Assembly (NCBI RefSeq): GCF_050434145.1
Contig: NZ_JBNPVX010000036.1
Coordinates: 1 to 30,371, forward strand
Direction of reading: 5' to 3'
Origin: JAISST01 sp050434145
GTDB lineage: Bacteria; Fusobacteriota; Fusobacteriia; Fusobacteriales; Fusobacteriaceae
Length of the DNA stretch: 30,371 nt
The translations under genes and the position numbers were made by a program. This document shows positions 8,588 to 16,319 of the stretch, one piece after another. Within the stretch, counting starts at the first letter, position 1. Each line of letters starts with the position of its first letter. The notes below the pieces were generated by a model. That model was not told the DNA's origin and made no database searches. It was given only the letters and a program-made list of their open reading frames with translations.

Positions 8588-9910
8588 TTATGGTAAATTT
8601 GGTAAAAGTGTAAACAAAATAACACATACAACTGTTCCTATCAAAGGTGTAACTACTGTTAGCCAGAAAATTGGTCTATATGCATCTTTATGAGATTCGT
8701 TACATAATCCATTAGTAACAGTTACTATATACCCATTATGTGGCAAAGAATCCAAAGCTGCTGATGATATAGATAATGTTCTTGAAATAGCCTCTGCTGC
8801 AACTCCTTTTGCCAAATATAATGGTCCTAATAAAGGTGCAGCAATTCCCAATGCACCTGACGCTGATCCACAGACACCTGCTATGACAGTTGTACCTATT
8901 GCTACTCCCATAAGAGGTGGTCCTGGAATATTTGTCATTGCTTTTATAACAACAGGAAATGCTCTTGATGAAGCTACTACAGTACCAAAAGCTACCACTG
9001 CACAAGTGTTACAAATTGAGAAAATAGATGTTTTACATCCCTCACCCACATGATACAGTATTTTTTTATTATCTTGATATTTATTTAATAATAGAAAAAC
9101 TAAAATTGTTCCTAAAAAAACACCAGACTCTAAATGAACCAGTGGCTTCCCATCTTTTAATGGCGCATTTATTAAAATTATTGTTATTATGAGAGGTATC
9201 AATGCTATCAAACCATTAGGTAGTTTTTCATCTTCACTGAATTTATCTACATCTTTGGCTACAAAATGCTCTCCATTTTCTTTTGCTTTATCAACAAGTT
9301 TAAATAAAATAATTGCCCCTATAAAAAACATGACTCCACAAGAGATAAATCCAACAACAGTCCCTGCCATATAACTCACACCCAAAGTTTTACTTGGTAC
9401 AGCATTATGTATCTGCGGAGCACCTGGAGCAACCATAGCAAATGTAGAACACCCAAAAGTCAATGCCCCTGGAATGAATCTTCTTGGAAGATCCGCTTCT
9501 TTAAACACTTCCAATGCAATAGGAAAAACTGCAAAGCTACATACAAATACACTCACACCACCATATGCCAAGATTGCACATGCTAGTGGAATAGAAATCA
9601 AAGCCTTATTTTTTCCAAATATTTTTACTATTAACTTCGCTATAGCTTTAGCTCCATTTGTTATCTCCATAAGTTTTCCCATGAGTGTTCCTGTCAAGAA
9701 AATCAAATAGTTAGCTTTAAAAAATCCAACAAACCCTGTAACAAAATTATCTTTTAAAGCCCCATACAGATCTAATCCTCCTGTTAATGCAACAATTGAT
9801 GAACTTATGAATGCTATTACAAAAATATTCACTCCTTTCATAATTAAATACATAAGTAATCCAAGTGCAAAAATAATTCCAACTAAGCTTACTATTTCAC
9901 TCCCTGCCAT
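8588..9910 (-). CDS. GntP-family permease (module 1)
   Basis: A 440-residue, very hydrophobic membrane protein with about 12 predicted transmembrane segments. It has GntP-type features: the early GLLMYLIMKG segment, FAMVAPGAPQIHNAVP in the first half, and GVCGSASGALGIAAPLL with a following SSAALDSLPHNGYIV in the second half. Members of the family carry gluconate and other hydroxy- or short-chain carboxylates with protons. ATG 9910 has AGGAGG upstream. It sits between a crotonase gene and a CoA-transferase gene, which suggests it imports the acid that is then charged with CoA. The permease at 12485-13795 shares the same landmarks. Confidence 0.85.
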   Translation of the reverse strand: MAGSEIVSLVGIIFALGLLMYLIMKGVNIFVIAFISSSIVALTGGLDLYGALKDNFVTGFVGFFKANYLIFLTGTLMGKLMEITNGAKAIAKLIVKIFGKNKALISIPLACAILAYGGVSVFVCSFAVFPIALEVFKEADLPRRFIPGALTFGCSTFAMVAPGAPQIHNAVPSKTLGVSYMAGTVVGFISCGVMFFIGAIILFKLVDKAKENGEHFVAKDVDKFSEDEKLPNGLIALIPLIITIILINAPLKDGKPLVHLESGVFLGTILVFLLLNKYQDNKKILYHVGEGCKTSIFSICNTCAVVAFGTVVASSRAFPVVIKAMTNIPGPPLMGVAIGTTVIAGVCGSASGALGIAAPLLGPLYLAKGVAAEAISRTLSISSAALDSLPHNGYIVTVTNGLCNESHKDAYRPIFWLTVVTPLIGTVVCVILFTLLPNLP

Positions 9911-10021
9911 TTAAACCTCCTAATTTTATACATATTTTTACCAATAAAAATTAAAATAAAATTAACAAAGAAAAAACTTATATTTTGCAATTATTTATAT
10001 ACATATATTTAATATTTCTGT

Positions 10022-10810
10022 TTATTTATTTTTAAAGATTGCTTTTCTTTTCTCTACAAAGGCATCCATTCCCTCTTTTTTATCATCAGTAGCAAATGTT
10101 AATCCAGCCAAATCTTTTTCTAATTCTAATGCTCTATTCATGTCCATTTCTACACCATTATTTATAGCAACTTTTGCATATCTAATTGCAATAGGTGCTT
10201 TCTCCAAAATTGTCATCATCATTCTTTTTGATTCTTCAATTAAATCCTCTGCTTCTGTAACCTTATTTACTAAACCTATTCTAAAAGCTTCTTCAGCTTT
10301 TACCTGTCTGCCAGTATATATTAATTCTTTGGCAAGACCAGTACCTATTAATCTAGTTAATCTTTGAGTACCACCAAAGCAAGGAATGGTTCCGAGATTA
10401 ACCTCAGGTTGTCCAAATATTGCCTTATCAGATGCAATACGGATATCACAACTCAGACTTAATTCACACCCACCACCAAGTGCATATCCATTAATTGCTG
10501 CTATAACTGGTTTTTCAATAGATTCGATTTTATTAAAAATGCTTTGAGCATACCCAGCATAATTTCTACCTTCTTCACTCTTATAGTTTTGCATTTGTAC
10601 TATATCTGCTCCAGCTACAAATGCTTTTCCTTCTCCAGTGATAATGATTCCAAGAATATCATTATTATCTTTCATTTTATCAAAACAATCAGATAATTCA
10701 TGTAATGTTTGGTTATTTAATGCATTTAATGCTTTAGGTCTACTCACTGTAATAATAGCAATTTTGTCTTCTATTATCACTTTAAGATTTTCATAACTAT
10801 TTACATTCAT
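10022..10810 (-). CDS. Enoyl-CoA hydratase, crotonase family (module 1)
   Basis: A 262-residue crotonase, the first gene of module 1. It carries the oxyanion-hole segments FVAGADI (64-70) and GYALGGGCELSLSCD (108-122). Both acid-base glutamates of true hydratases are present: Glu116 in GGCEL and Glu136 in GQPEVNLG, which fits hydration/dehydration of a 3-hydroxyacyl-CoA rather than a pure isomerase. The loop reads TIPCFGGTQRL, with Cys-Phe where many members have Gly-Ala. ATG 10810 has GGAGGG upstream. A sigma54 promoter lies about 120 bases before it. CaiD holds the same position in the carnitine pathway. Confidence 0.93.
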   Translation of the reverse strand: MNVNSYENLKVIIEDKIAIITVSRPKALNALNNQTLHELSDCFDKMKDNNDILGIIITGEGKAFVAGADIVQMQNYKSEEGRNYAGYAQSIFNKIESIEKPVIAAINGYALGGGCELSLSCDIRIASDKAIFGQPEVNLGTIPCFGGTQRLTRLIGTGLAKELIYTGRQVKAEEAFRIGLVNKVTEAEDLIEESKRMMMTILEKAPIAIRYAKVAINNGVEMDMNRALELEKDLAGLTFATDDKKEGMDAFVEKRKAIFKNK

Positions 10811-10838
10811 ATGTTACCCTCCTAACAAAAAATTTTCA

Positions 10839-10904
10839 TTAAGCTGTTAATATTAAATTTTAATATAAAACAATAAAGAAAAATTTGAATTTCTCAACTG
10901 CCTA
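10839..10904. repeat. MITE-like repeat, copy C (internally deleted)
   Basis: It begins TTAAGCTGTTA, the left end of copy D, and finishes AATTTCTCAACTGCCTAA, the right end of copies A and D, but is only about 66 bases long. It is therefore a derivative that has lost its interior. It lies in the leader between the module 1 sigma54 promoter and its first gene. Confidence 0.5.
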
Positions 10905-10929
10905 ATAAAGTTTCATACACAGAATATAC

Positions 10930-10945
10930 AGCAAAAACCTTGCCA
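10930..10945 (-). promoter_or_regulatory. Sigma54 (-24/-12) promoter of module 1
   Basis: On the minus strand the sequence is TGGCAAGGTTTTTGCT. It matches the sigma54 consensus TGGCAC-N5-TTGCW at all but one position (A for C), with the invariant GG and GC exactly ten bases apart. Transcription would begin near 10919, upstream of the crotonase gene at 10810. A PAS-sigma54 activator gene ends this operon, and another lies in module 2. Confidence 0.8.
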
Positions 10946-10952
10946 TTGTACT

Positions 10953-10978
10953 TAAATAGAAATTTTATTTTCTATTTA
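10953..10978. repeat. Perfect inverted repeat just upstream of the sigma54 promoter
   Basis: TAAATAGAAA and TTTCTATTTA form perfect 10-base arms around a 6-base spacer. It ends only 8 bases upstream of the -24 element, closer than most sigma54 enhancer sites, so it may bind a separate regulator or bend the DNA. In such AT-rich DNA, chance is also possible. Confidence 0.4.
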
Positions 10979-11068
10979 GCATCAAACAAACTATTTCTGA
11001 ACTATATTTTCTATAATAACATATATTTTCTTTTTTTGACATTATTAAACAACTAAACATCATAATTT

Positions 11069-11152
11069 ATGTCTCCACTCGGGTAATTCGTCTCCTTTTG
11101 TAGACATAATCTCTACAAGATTTTTTTGGCAGTTTTCTTCTTTACTGTCTCC
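11069..11152 (-). promoter_or_regulatory. Probable sigma54 enhancer region of module 1
   Basis: On the + strand GTCTCC occurs at 11071-11076, 11090-11095 and 11147-11152, and a TTGTAGA/TCTACAA inverted repeat lies at 11098-11118. These sit about 125-205 bases upstream of the -24 element. The half-sites resemble the TCTCTA/TAGAGA and GAGACAT half-sites in front of module 2, as expected if two very similar activators read both. Within the 434 gene-free bases at 10811-11245 I also see copy C, the promoter and two terminators. Confidence 0.45.
11096..11127 (+). terminator. Orphan + strand terminator-like hairpin
   Basis: TTGTAGA (11098-11104) and TCTACAA (11112-11118) form a 7-bp stem, extendable to 9 with a wobble pair, with a 7-base loop and then GATTTTTTT. 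It has the shape of a Rho-independent terminator on the + strand, yet no + strand gene lies upstream for 8 kb. It could end a short antisense or small RNA starting near 11068, or the symmetry could be an activator site. Confidence 0.4.
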
Positions 11153-11186
11153 ATTTGGATAAACATTTAAATTATTTAGAGAAAAT

Positions 11187-11218
11187 AAAAGGTGCAGAAA
11201 ATATTTCCCACACCTTTT
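11187..11218 (-). terminator. Terminator of module 2
   Basis: AAAAGGTG (11187-11194) pairs with CACCTTTT (11211-11218) with a 16-base loop. On the minus strand the stem is followed by TTTTATTTTC. It begins 28 bases past the stop of the acyl-CoA dehydrogenase at 11246 and separates module 2 from module 1. Confidence 0.75.
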
Positions 11219-11245
11219 TAATACTATGAGTATCATGACCACAAT

Positions 11246-12385
11246 TTAACGAAATATCCCACCACTAATAATTAGTTTTTGTATTTCATTTGTTCCTTCA
11301 TATATTTGAGTTATCTTCGCATCTCTCATCATTCTTTCTACATGATAATCTTTCATATAACCATTTCCACCCATAAATTGAACACATTCTGTAGTAACAT
11401 GCATCGCAGCATTAGTTGCTACCAGCTTTGCTTTTGCAGCTGAGTCCCCATACGGCCTTCCTTCAGATTTATCTATAGCCGCCTTATACACCATATATCT
11501 TGCTTGTTCTATTTCTACAGCTAATTCAGCCATTCTAAAGGCTAAATATTGGTTTTTAAATATAGGTTTTCCAAATTGTTCTCTTGACATCATATATTTT
11601 TTAGCCATTTCAAAAGCCCCTTCTGCAATTCCTAGCCCCTGAGCAGCAACACCTATCCTTCCGCCATCAAGCGCTTTCATTGCTAATTTGAACCCATCCC
11701 CTTCTTTACCTATAAGATTTTCTGCTGGAATTTTACAATTCTCAAATATCAGCTCAGATACTTGAGCAGATCTAATTCCCATTTTATTTTCAATCTTGCC
11801 TATTTTCAATCCTGGAGTATCTCTAGGAACACAGAAACATGATAGTCCTTTTGCTTTCAATTCTGGGTTTGTAAGAGCATACACTGCGTAATATCCTGCA
11901 AGTGGACCATTTGTATTAAATATTTTCATTCCATTTAATACATAAAAATCGCCCTCTTTTTTCGCTACAGTAAGACATCCACCAGCATCTGAACCAGCAC
12001 TTGCTTCAGTCAGACCAAAAGCTCCAAAAGTATCTCCTGACAATACTGCTGGCATAAATTTCTTTTTTTGTTCTAATGTAGCTCCATTGTCTAGACTTCC
12101 ACCATATAATGAAGTAGAAACAGAATATGAAATTCCTACAGAGGCATCTACTTTAGATATTTCTTCAACTGCAAGTGCATATTCCAGATAGCTTTTCCCT
12201 TGTCCACCTATTTCAGTTGGGTACGGCAATCCTAAATAGCCTAATTTACCCATCTTCTTATAAACTTCTATTGGAAATTCACTTTTTTCATCTCTTTCCA
12301 ATACACCTGGCAATAACTCTTTTTCTGCAAACTCTTTTACCTGTTTTTTAAACATTTCTTGTTCTTCAGTTAAATAAAAATTCAT
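11246..12385 (-). CDS. Acyl-CoA dehydrogenase / enoyl-CoA reductase (module 2)
   Basis: A 379-residue acyl-CoA dehydrogenase with the same layout as the one at 6109-7251 but clearly divergent from it. The FAD motif GLTEASAGSDAG is near 127-138, and the catalytic base is expected at Glu363 in IYEGTNEI. Other family marks are RIGVAAQGLGIAEGAF and FMGGNGYMKDYHVERMMRDAKI. ATG 12385 has TAGGAGG upstream. It is the last gene of module 2, followed by a terminator. No Etf genes accompany it, so it probably shares EtfAB from module 1. Confidence 0.93.
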   Translation of the reverse strand: MNFYLTEEQEMFKKQVKEFAEKELLPGVLERDEKSEFPIEVYKKMGKLGYLGLPYPTEIGGQGKSYLEYALAVEEISKVDASVGISYSVSTSLYGGSLDNGATLEQKKKFMPAVLSGDTFGAFGLTEASAGSDAGGCLTVAKKEGDFYVLNGMKIFNTNGPLAGYYAVYALTNPELKAKGLSCFCVPRDTPGLKIGKIENKMGIRSAQVSELIFENCKIPAENLIGKEGDGFKLAMKALDGGRIGVAAQGLGIAEGAFEMAKKYMMSREQFGKPIFKNQYLAFRMAELAVEIEQARYMVYKAAIDKSEGRPYGDSAAKAKLVATNAAMHVTTECVQFMGGNGYMKDYHVERMMRDAKITQIYEGTNEIQKLIISGGIFR

Positions 12386-12484
12386 AAAATTTACCTCCTA
12401 AAAAATATTAAATTTATTTATTAAAAGTCTCTTCTCATAGAAAATAATTATTAATTATTTAGGAAGAATACTTTTTGTAACTTT

Positions 12485-13795
12485 TTAAAGTCCCATAGAT
12501 GCCAAAGGAATAAATACTGCTAGAGCAATAAAAGGAATAATAATTTGAGTGACCATTATATCAAAATATGCTTCTTTATGATTTAGCTTACAAATGCCTA
12601 AAAGAGTTATTTGAGCACCTTGATGTGGAAGAGTATCCAGAGTACCAGCAGCTATAGCTCCAATTCTATGCACATATTCTAAATTTATTCCCATAGATTT
12701 GAAGATATCTGTAAGAGCATTAAATGCCACTCCCATTCCACCAGAAGCAGACCCACATGCTCCTGCACATATAGCAACAGTAATCATGACAAATACCATT
12801 GGAGAAATAGACATCCCTTGTAATGACTCTATCAAGTCTTTAAATCCTTGAGTTTTTTGTACTACACCACCAAAACCAACAACTATGGCAGTATTCAATA
12901 TTGCAACTCCAGAATCAGCGGCACCTTTATTAAATATTTTTACCCACTCTGAAATTCCACCTTCTACCTTTTTCATCATTAATACTACTGCTAGAACCAC
13001 TCCAGCCATAACTGATGTTTCCACTGGTAATTTTACTATATTGAAACAAACCAAAATTGTTATTATAGGAATAAAAGCAATAATAGGCTTTGGTAAAACT
13101 TTCGTATTATCACTTTCCAATTCACTTGGTTCTAATTGTTGTGATAAAGTTGTATCCATGAAGAAACGGCCTTTTTTATTTAAAGATCTTGCTCTATATT
13201 CCAACCAAACAAATATAAGTACCAATTGAGCAATAGAAGCAATAACAGATGGAATAAATGCTGCAGTAGATGGAGTTCCCAAGCTCTTCATAGCAATTAC
13301 ATTTTGTATTGATGGTGACCCAGGTGCAGTCATTGACCATGTCCAACATCCAGCAGAAATGGCAGCAGGTATCAGCACTCTTGACAAATTTGCTCTTCTA
13401 AACATCTGTAAAGCAATTGGATATATAACGAAAAATACTACAAACCCACTAACTCCACCAAAGGTTAATACTCCTGTAATACACATAATCAGAGGGGCTA
13501 CATATCTGTCTTTTGTTAAGCTGCTCATAAATCTTGCTATTGACTCTGCAGCACCTGTGTATTGATAAACTGCACCAAATAATGCACCTACAAAGAAAAC
13601 TAAAAAATAATTTGTGAAATATCCTGCAGCTGCAGGCATAAAATTCTTTTGTAAGCTTTCAAGAATAGGCATTTTTGAGAAAACAATAACAAATATTGTC
13701 ACAACAGGTGCTAGAATCAATGCACTTATCTGTTTGAACGCAAGCAAGCCAAATAAAACCAGTGCAATAAATAATACCATAATATTAAAATTCAT
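12485..13795 (-). CDS. GntP-family permease (module 2)
   Basis: A 436-residue polytopic membrane protein. It shares the landmarks of the module 1 permease: WSMTAPGSPSIQNVIA in the first half, and GACGSASGGMGVAFNAL with AAGTLDTLPHQGAQITL in the second. A hydrophilic loop near residues 205-235 (SQQLEPSELESDN) splits the two halves. The family carries gluconate-like and other short hydroxy-acids with protons. ATG 13795 has AGGAGG upstream. It lies between a CoA-transferase and an acyl-CoA dehydrogenase gene, which points to uptake of the acid used by this module. Confidence 0.85.
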   Translation of the reverse strand: MNFNIMVLFIALVLFGLLAFKQISALILAPVVTIFVIVFSKMPILESLQKNFMPAAAGYFTNYFLVFFVGALFGAVYQYTGAAESIARFMSSLTKDRYVAPLIMCITGVLTFGGVSGFVVFFVIYPIALQMFRRANLSRVLIPAAISAGCWTWSMTAPGSPSIQNVIAMKSLGTPSTAAFIPSVIASIAQLVLIFVWLEYRARSLNKKGRFFMDTTLSQQLEPSELESDNTKVLPKPIIAFIPIITILVCFNIVKLPVETSVMAGVVLAVVLMMKKVEGGISEWVKIFNKGAADSGVAILNTAIVVGFGGVVQKTQGFKDLIESLQGMSISPMVFVMITVAICAGACGSASGGMGVAFNALTDIFKSMGINLEYVHRIGAIAAGTLDTLPHQGAQITLLGICKLNHKEAYFDIMVTQIIIPFIALAVFIPLASMGL

Positions 13796-13842
13796 TATAA
13801 CCTCCTAAAATAGATCTTTTAGCGCAATGACAGTTAAAAAAT

Positions 13843-15402
13843 TTATTTTTCACTAAGCCCCATTAACTCGTCTCTAAAAATTCTTTCATCCATTAATTTA
13901 AGAGAACTATCCATTTTAGGTACAAAGCCCATCAAATCAATGACTTGAGTTTTGGCATCAATACCAGGAGCCACTTCAGTTAAATATACTCCATCAGAAC
14001 GTAATTCAAAAACTGCTCTTTCTGTTATATACATTACTGGTTGGTTTATTTTTTGTGCATATTCTCCACTAAATGTAATATGCTCAACTTCTTTTATGAA
14101 TTTTTTTTCTTTTCCCTCTTGTAAAATTTCTAATTTACCATTTCCAACTTTCTCTTTAAATCCACCAGCAGTGAAAGTTCCACAAAAGAAAGTATTTTTA
14201 GCATTTTGAGTTATATTTATAAATCCTCCACACCCAGCTATTCTTGGACCAAATTTACTCACATTAATATTTCCGCTTTCATCTGCTTGGGCCAAACCTA
14301 GAAATGCATAATCTACTCCACCACCATCATAAAAATCAAACTGATAAGATTGATCTATAATTGCTTCTGGATTTATAGAGGCCCCAAATTGTGTTCCTCC
14401 AGTTGGTACTCCACCTACTGGTCCAGCTTCTACAGTAAGAGTCATATAATCTCCAATACCTTCTTCATTGGCAACCATAGAAATATATTCAGGAACACCT
14501 ATACCCAAATTAACAACCGAATTTTTCTTTAATTCCATTGCTGCCCGTCTACCAATAATTTTTTTCGCGCTCAAAGGAACTCTTTCAATATTATTTAAAG
14601 GTATTTTTATTTCTCCAGTTAATGAAGGATCAAATTTTTTATTATAACATTGTTCATGTTCTTCATAAGAATTAGAAACAACAATTGCATCCACATAAAT
14701 ACCAGGAATTTTTACCAATCTAGGGTCAAGAGTCCCATTTTTAACAACCTTTTCTACTTGCACAATAACTTTTCCACCACTATTCTTAGCAGCTTGTGCT
14801 AAAGAAGTAGCTTCTAAAGTCACAACTTCTCTCTCTAAAGTCACATTTCCAGATTCATCAGCATAACTTCCTCTAATAAATGCTACATTAACAGGAAATG
14901 CTTTATATAATAATCTTTCTTGCCCTAAAATATCTACAAGAACTACAAGGTCTTCTTTTGTTTTGCTATTCAGTTTTCCACCATCATTTCTAGGATCTGC
15001 ATATGTATTCATTCCTACATGAGTTAAAGTACCTAATTTATGAGCAGCTATATCTCTGCATAATTGTGAAAGGGTTCCTTGTGGAAAATTATAAGCCTCT
15101 ATTTTATTTGCTAATGCCATTTCTCCAAGCTTTGGAATAAGATTCCAGTGTCCAGAGATGACTCTTTTTACTAATCCATCATGTGCAAAATGATCACAAG
15201 CACGTCCATCTCTATTTCCTTGTCCAGCAACTATAAATAAAGTTAGATCTTTGGGTGATTTTGTTTCAACAAATCTTTTTTCTAAAGCAGTACTAAGAGC
15301 CTCAGCATTGTTACTTCCTACAAATGCTTCAAAACAAACAGTGTCATTATTCTGTACTAATTTGGCAGCCTCTTCAGCTGTAATAATAGGAACTTTCCTC
15401 AT
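13843..15402 (-). CDS. Family I CoA-transferase, fused alpha-beta (YdiF type)
   Basis: A 519-residue single-chain CoA-transferase with alpha-like and beta-like halves joined, as in YdiF/acetate CoA-transferases. It exchanges CoA between an acyl-CoA and acetate or another short acid through a glutamyl-CoA thioester. The expected catalytic residue is Glu325 in LTVEAGPVGG. The N-terminal half has FEAFVGSNNAEAL and IVAGQGNRDGRACDHFA. ATG 15402 has GAGGTGA upstream, and the gap to the crotonase gene is 28 bases. Its mechanism differs from the family III enzyme in module 1, so the two modules activate their acids by unrelated transferases. The acid it charges is unknown; 3-hydroxybutyrate, crotonate or acetoacetate would be reasonable. 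Confidence 0.93.
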   Translation of the reverse strand: MRKVPIITAEEAAKLVQNNDTVCFEAFVGSNNAEALSTALEKRFVETKSPKDLTLFIVAGQGNRDGRACDHFAHDGLVKRVISGHWNLIPKLGEMALANKIEAYNFPQGTLSQLCRDIAAHKLGTLTHVGMNTYADPRNDGGKLNSKTKEDLVVLVDILGQERLLYKAFPVNVAFIRGSYADESGNVTLEREVVTLEATSLAQAAKNSGGKVIVQVEKVVKNGTLDPRLVKIPGIYVDAIVVSNSYEEHEQCYNKKFDPSLTGEIKIPLNNIERVPLSAKKIIGRRAAMELKKNSVVNLGIGVPEYISMVANEEGIGDYMTLTVEAGPVGGVPTGGTQFGASINPEAIIDQSYQFDFYDGGGVDYAFLGLAQADESGNINVSKFGPRIAGCGGFINITQNAKNTFFCGTFTAGGFKEKVGNGKLEILQEGKEKKFIKEVEHITFSGEYAQKINQPVMYITERAVFELRSDGVYLTEVAPGIDAKTQVIDLMGFVPKMDSSLKLMDERIFRDELMGLSEK

Positions 15403-15430
15403 CTTCTCACCTCAATATAAAATTTGAAAA

Positions 15431-16225
15431 TTAAAAATCAGTCAATTTGGCAGGTCTTTTTTCTAAAAACGCTTCCATTCCTTCTTTTTTATCTTTACTT
15501 GCAAAAGAAAGTCCAAAGATATCTGCCTCATGTTTACATCCAGATTTTATATCTGTATCTAGTCCTAAATTTATACAAGCTTTTGCTAAAGAGACAGCAT
15601 AACTTCCCTTAGATATTATTTTCTTCGCCATAGCCTTACATGTATCTATCAATTCTTCCTTTTTTACGACTTTATTGGCTAAACCTATTCTATACGCTTC
15701 TTCAGCATCTATCATATCTGTAGTGAAAATCAATTCTTTCGCTCTACCTTTCCCTACCAATCTTGGTAATCTTTGTGTGCCACCAAAACCTGGAAGAATT
15801 CCTAAATTTACTTCTGGTTGCCCAAATTTTGCATTATCAGATGCTATTCTAATATCACAAGACATAGAAAGCTCACATCCACCACCTAATGCAAATCCAT
15901 TAACTGCAGCTATTGTTACTTGAGGGATATTTTCCAATTTTTCAAAAACATTATGAGCTAGCATTGCCATTGCCCTTCCTTCTTGTGGTGTAGCATTTAC
16001 CATCTCAGAAATATCTGCTCCTGCAACAAAAGATTTTTCCCCAGATCCAGTTAAAATAACTACTTTAACATCTTTTCTAATCTCAATTTCATCAACAACT
16101 TCCTTCAGTTCACTTAAAGTACTGCTATTAAGCGCATTAAGAGCCTTAGGTCTGTTTAATGTAACCAAAGCAATTTCATCCTCAATACTTACCAATAAAT
16201 TCTCAAAATTTTTCTTTTCAATCAT
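15431..16225 (-). CDS. Enoyl-CoA hydratase, crotonase family (module 2)
   Basis: A 264-residue crotonase similar to the one at 10022-10810. The oxyanion-hole segments are FVAGADI (66-72) and GFALGGGCELSMSCD (110-124), and both catalytic glutamates are present: Glu118 in GGCEL and Glu138 in GQPEVNLG. It should produce or dehydrate the (S)-3-hydroxyacyl-CoA. ATG 16225 is preferred to the in-frame ATG at 16240 because that upstream codon overlaps a perfect AGGAGG which serves the 16225 start. It follows the sigma54 activator gene by 94 bases that include a 9-bp hairpin. Confidence 0.93.
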   Translation of the reverse strand: MIEKKNFENLLVSIEDEIALVTLNRPKALNALNSSTLSELKEVVDEIEIRKDVKVVILTGSGEKSFVAGADISEMVNATPQEGRAMAMLAHNVFEKLENIPQVTIAAVNGFALGGGCELSMSCDIRIASDNAKFGQPEVNLGILPGFGGTQRLPRLVGKGRAKELIFTTDMIDAEEAYRIGLANKVVKKEELIDTCKAMAKKIISKGSYAVSLAKACINLGLDTDIKSGCKHEADIFGLSFASKDKKEGMEAFLEKRPAKLTDF

Positions 16226-16250
16226 ATTAATCCTCCTCATTAATTTTATA

Positions 16251-16275
16251 TTAACACTACATAAATTAGTGTTAA
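16251..16275. repeat. Intergenic hairpin in module 2
   Basis: TTAACACTA and TAGTGTTAA form a perfect 9-bp stem with a 7-base loop between the activator gene and the crotonase gene. On the minus strand it is not followed by a run of T, so it is a poor terminator. It could be an mRNA processing or stabilising hairpin, or an operator. Confidence 0.4.
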
Positions 16276-16319
16276 AAATACTTTTTCGAAAATTTCAAGT
16301 AGAAAATTTTTGATTTTGA

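Noticed and set aside
11060..11242. A 60-codon open frame on the minus strand after the module 2 dehydrogenase
   Set aside because: It runs through the module 2 terminator and the enhancer half-sites, has no ribosome binding site at a sensible start, and resembles no family I know.
12440..12465. AAATAATTA/TAATTATTT palindrome before the module 2 dehydrogenase
   Set aside because: It consists only of A and T, has no T run and no counterpart elsewhere; expected by chance in this composition.
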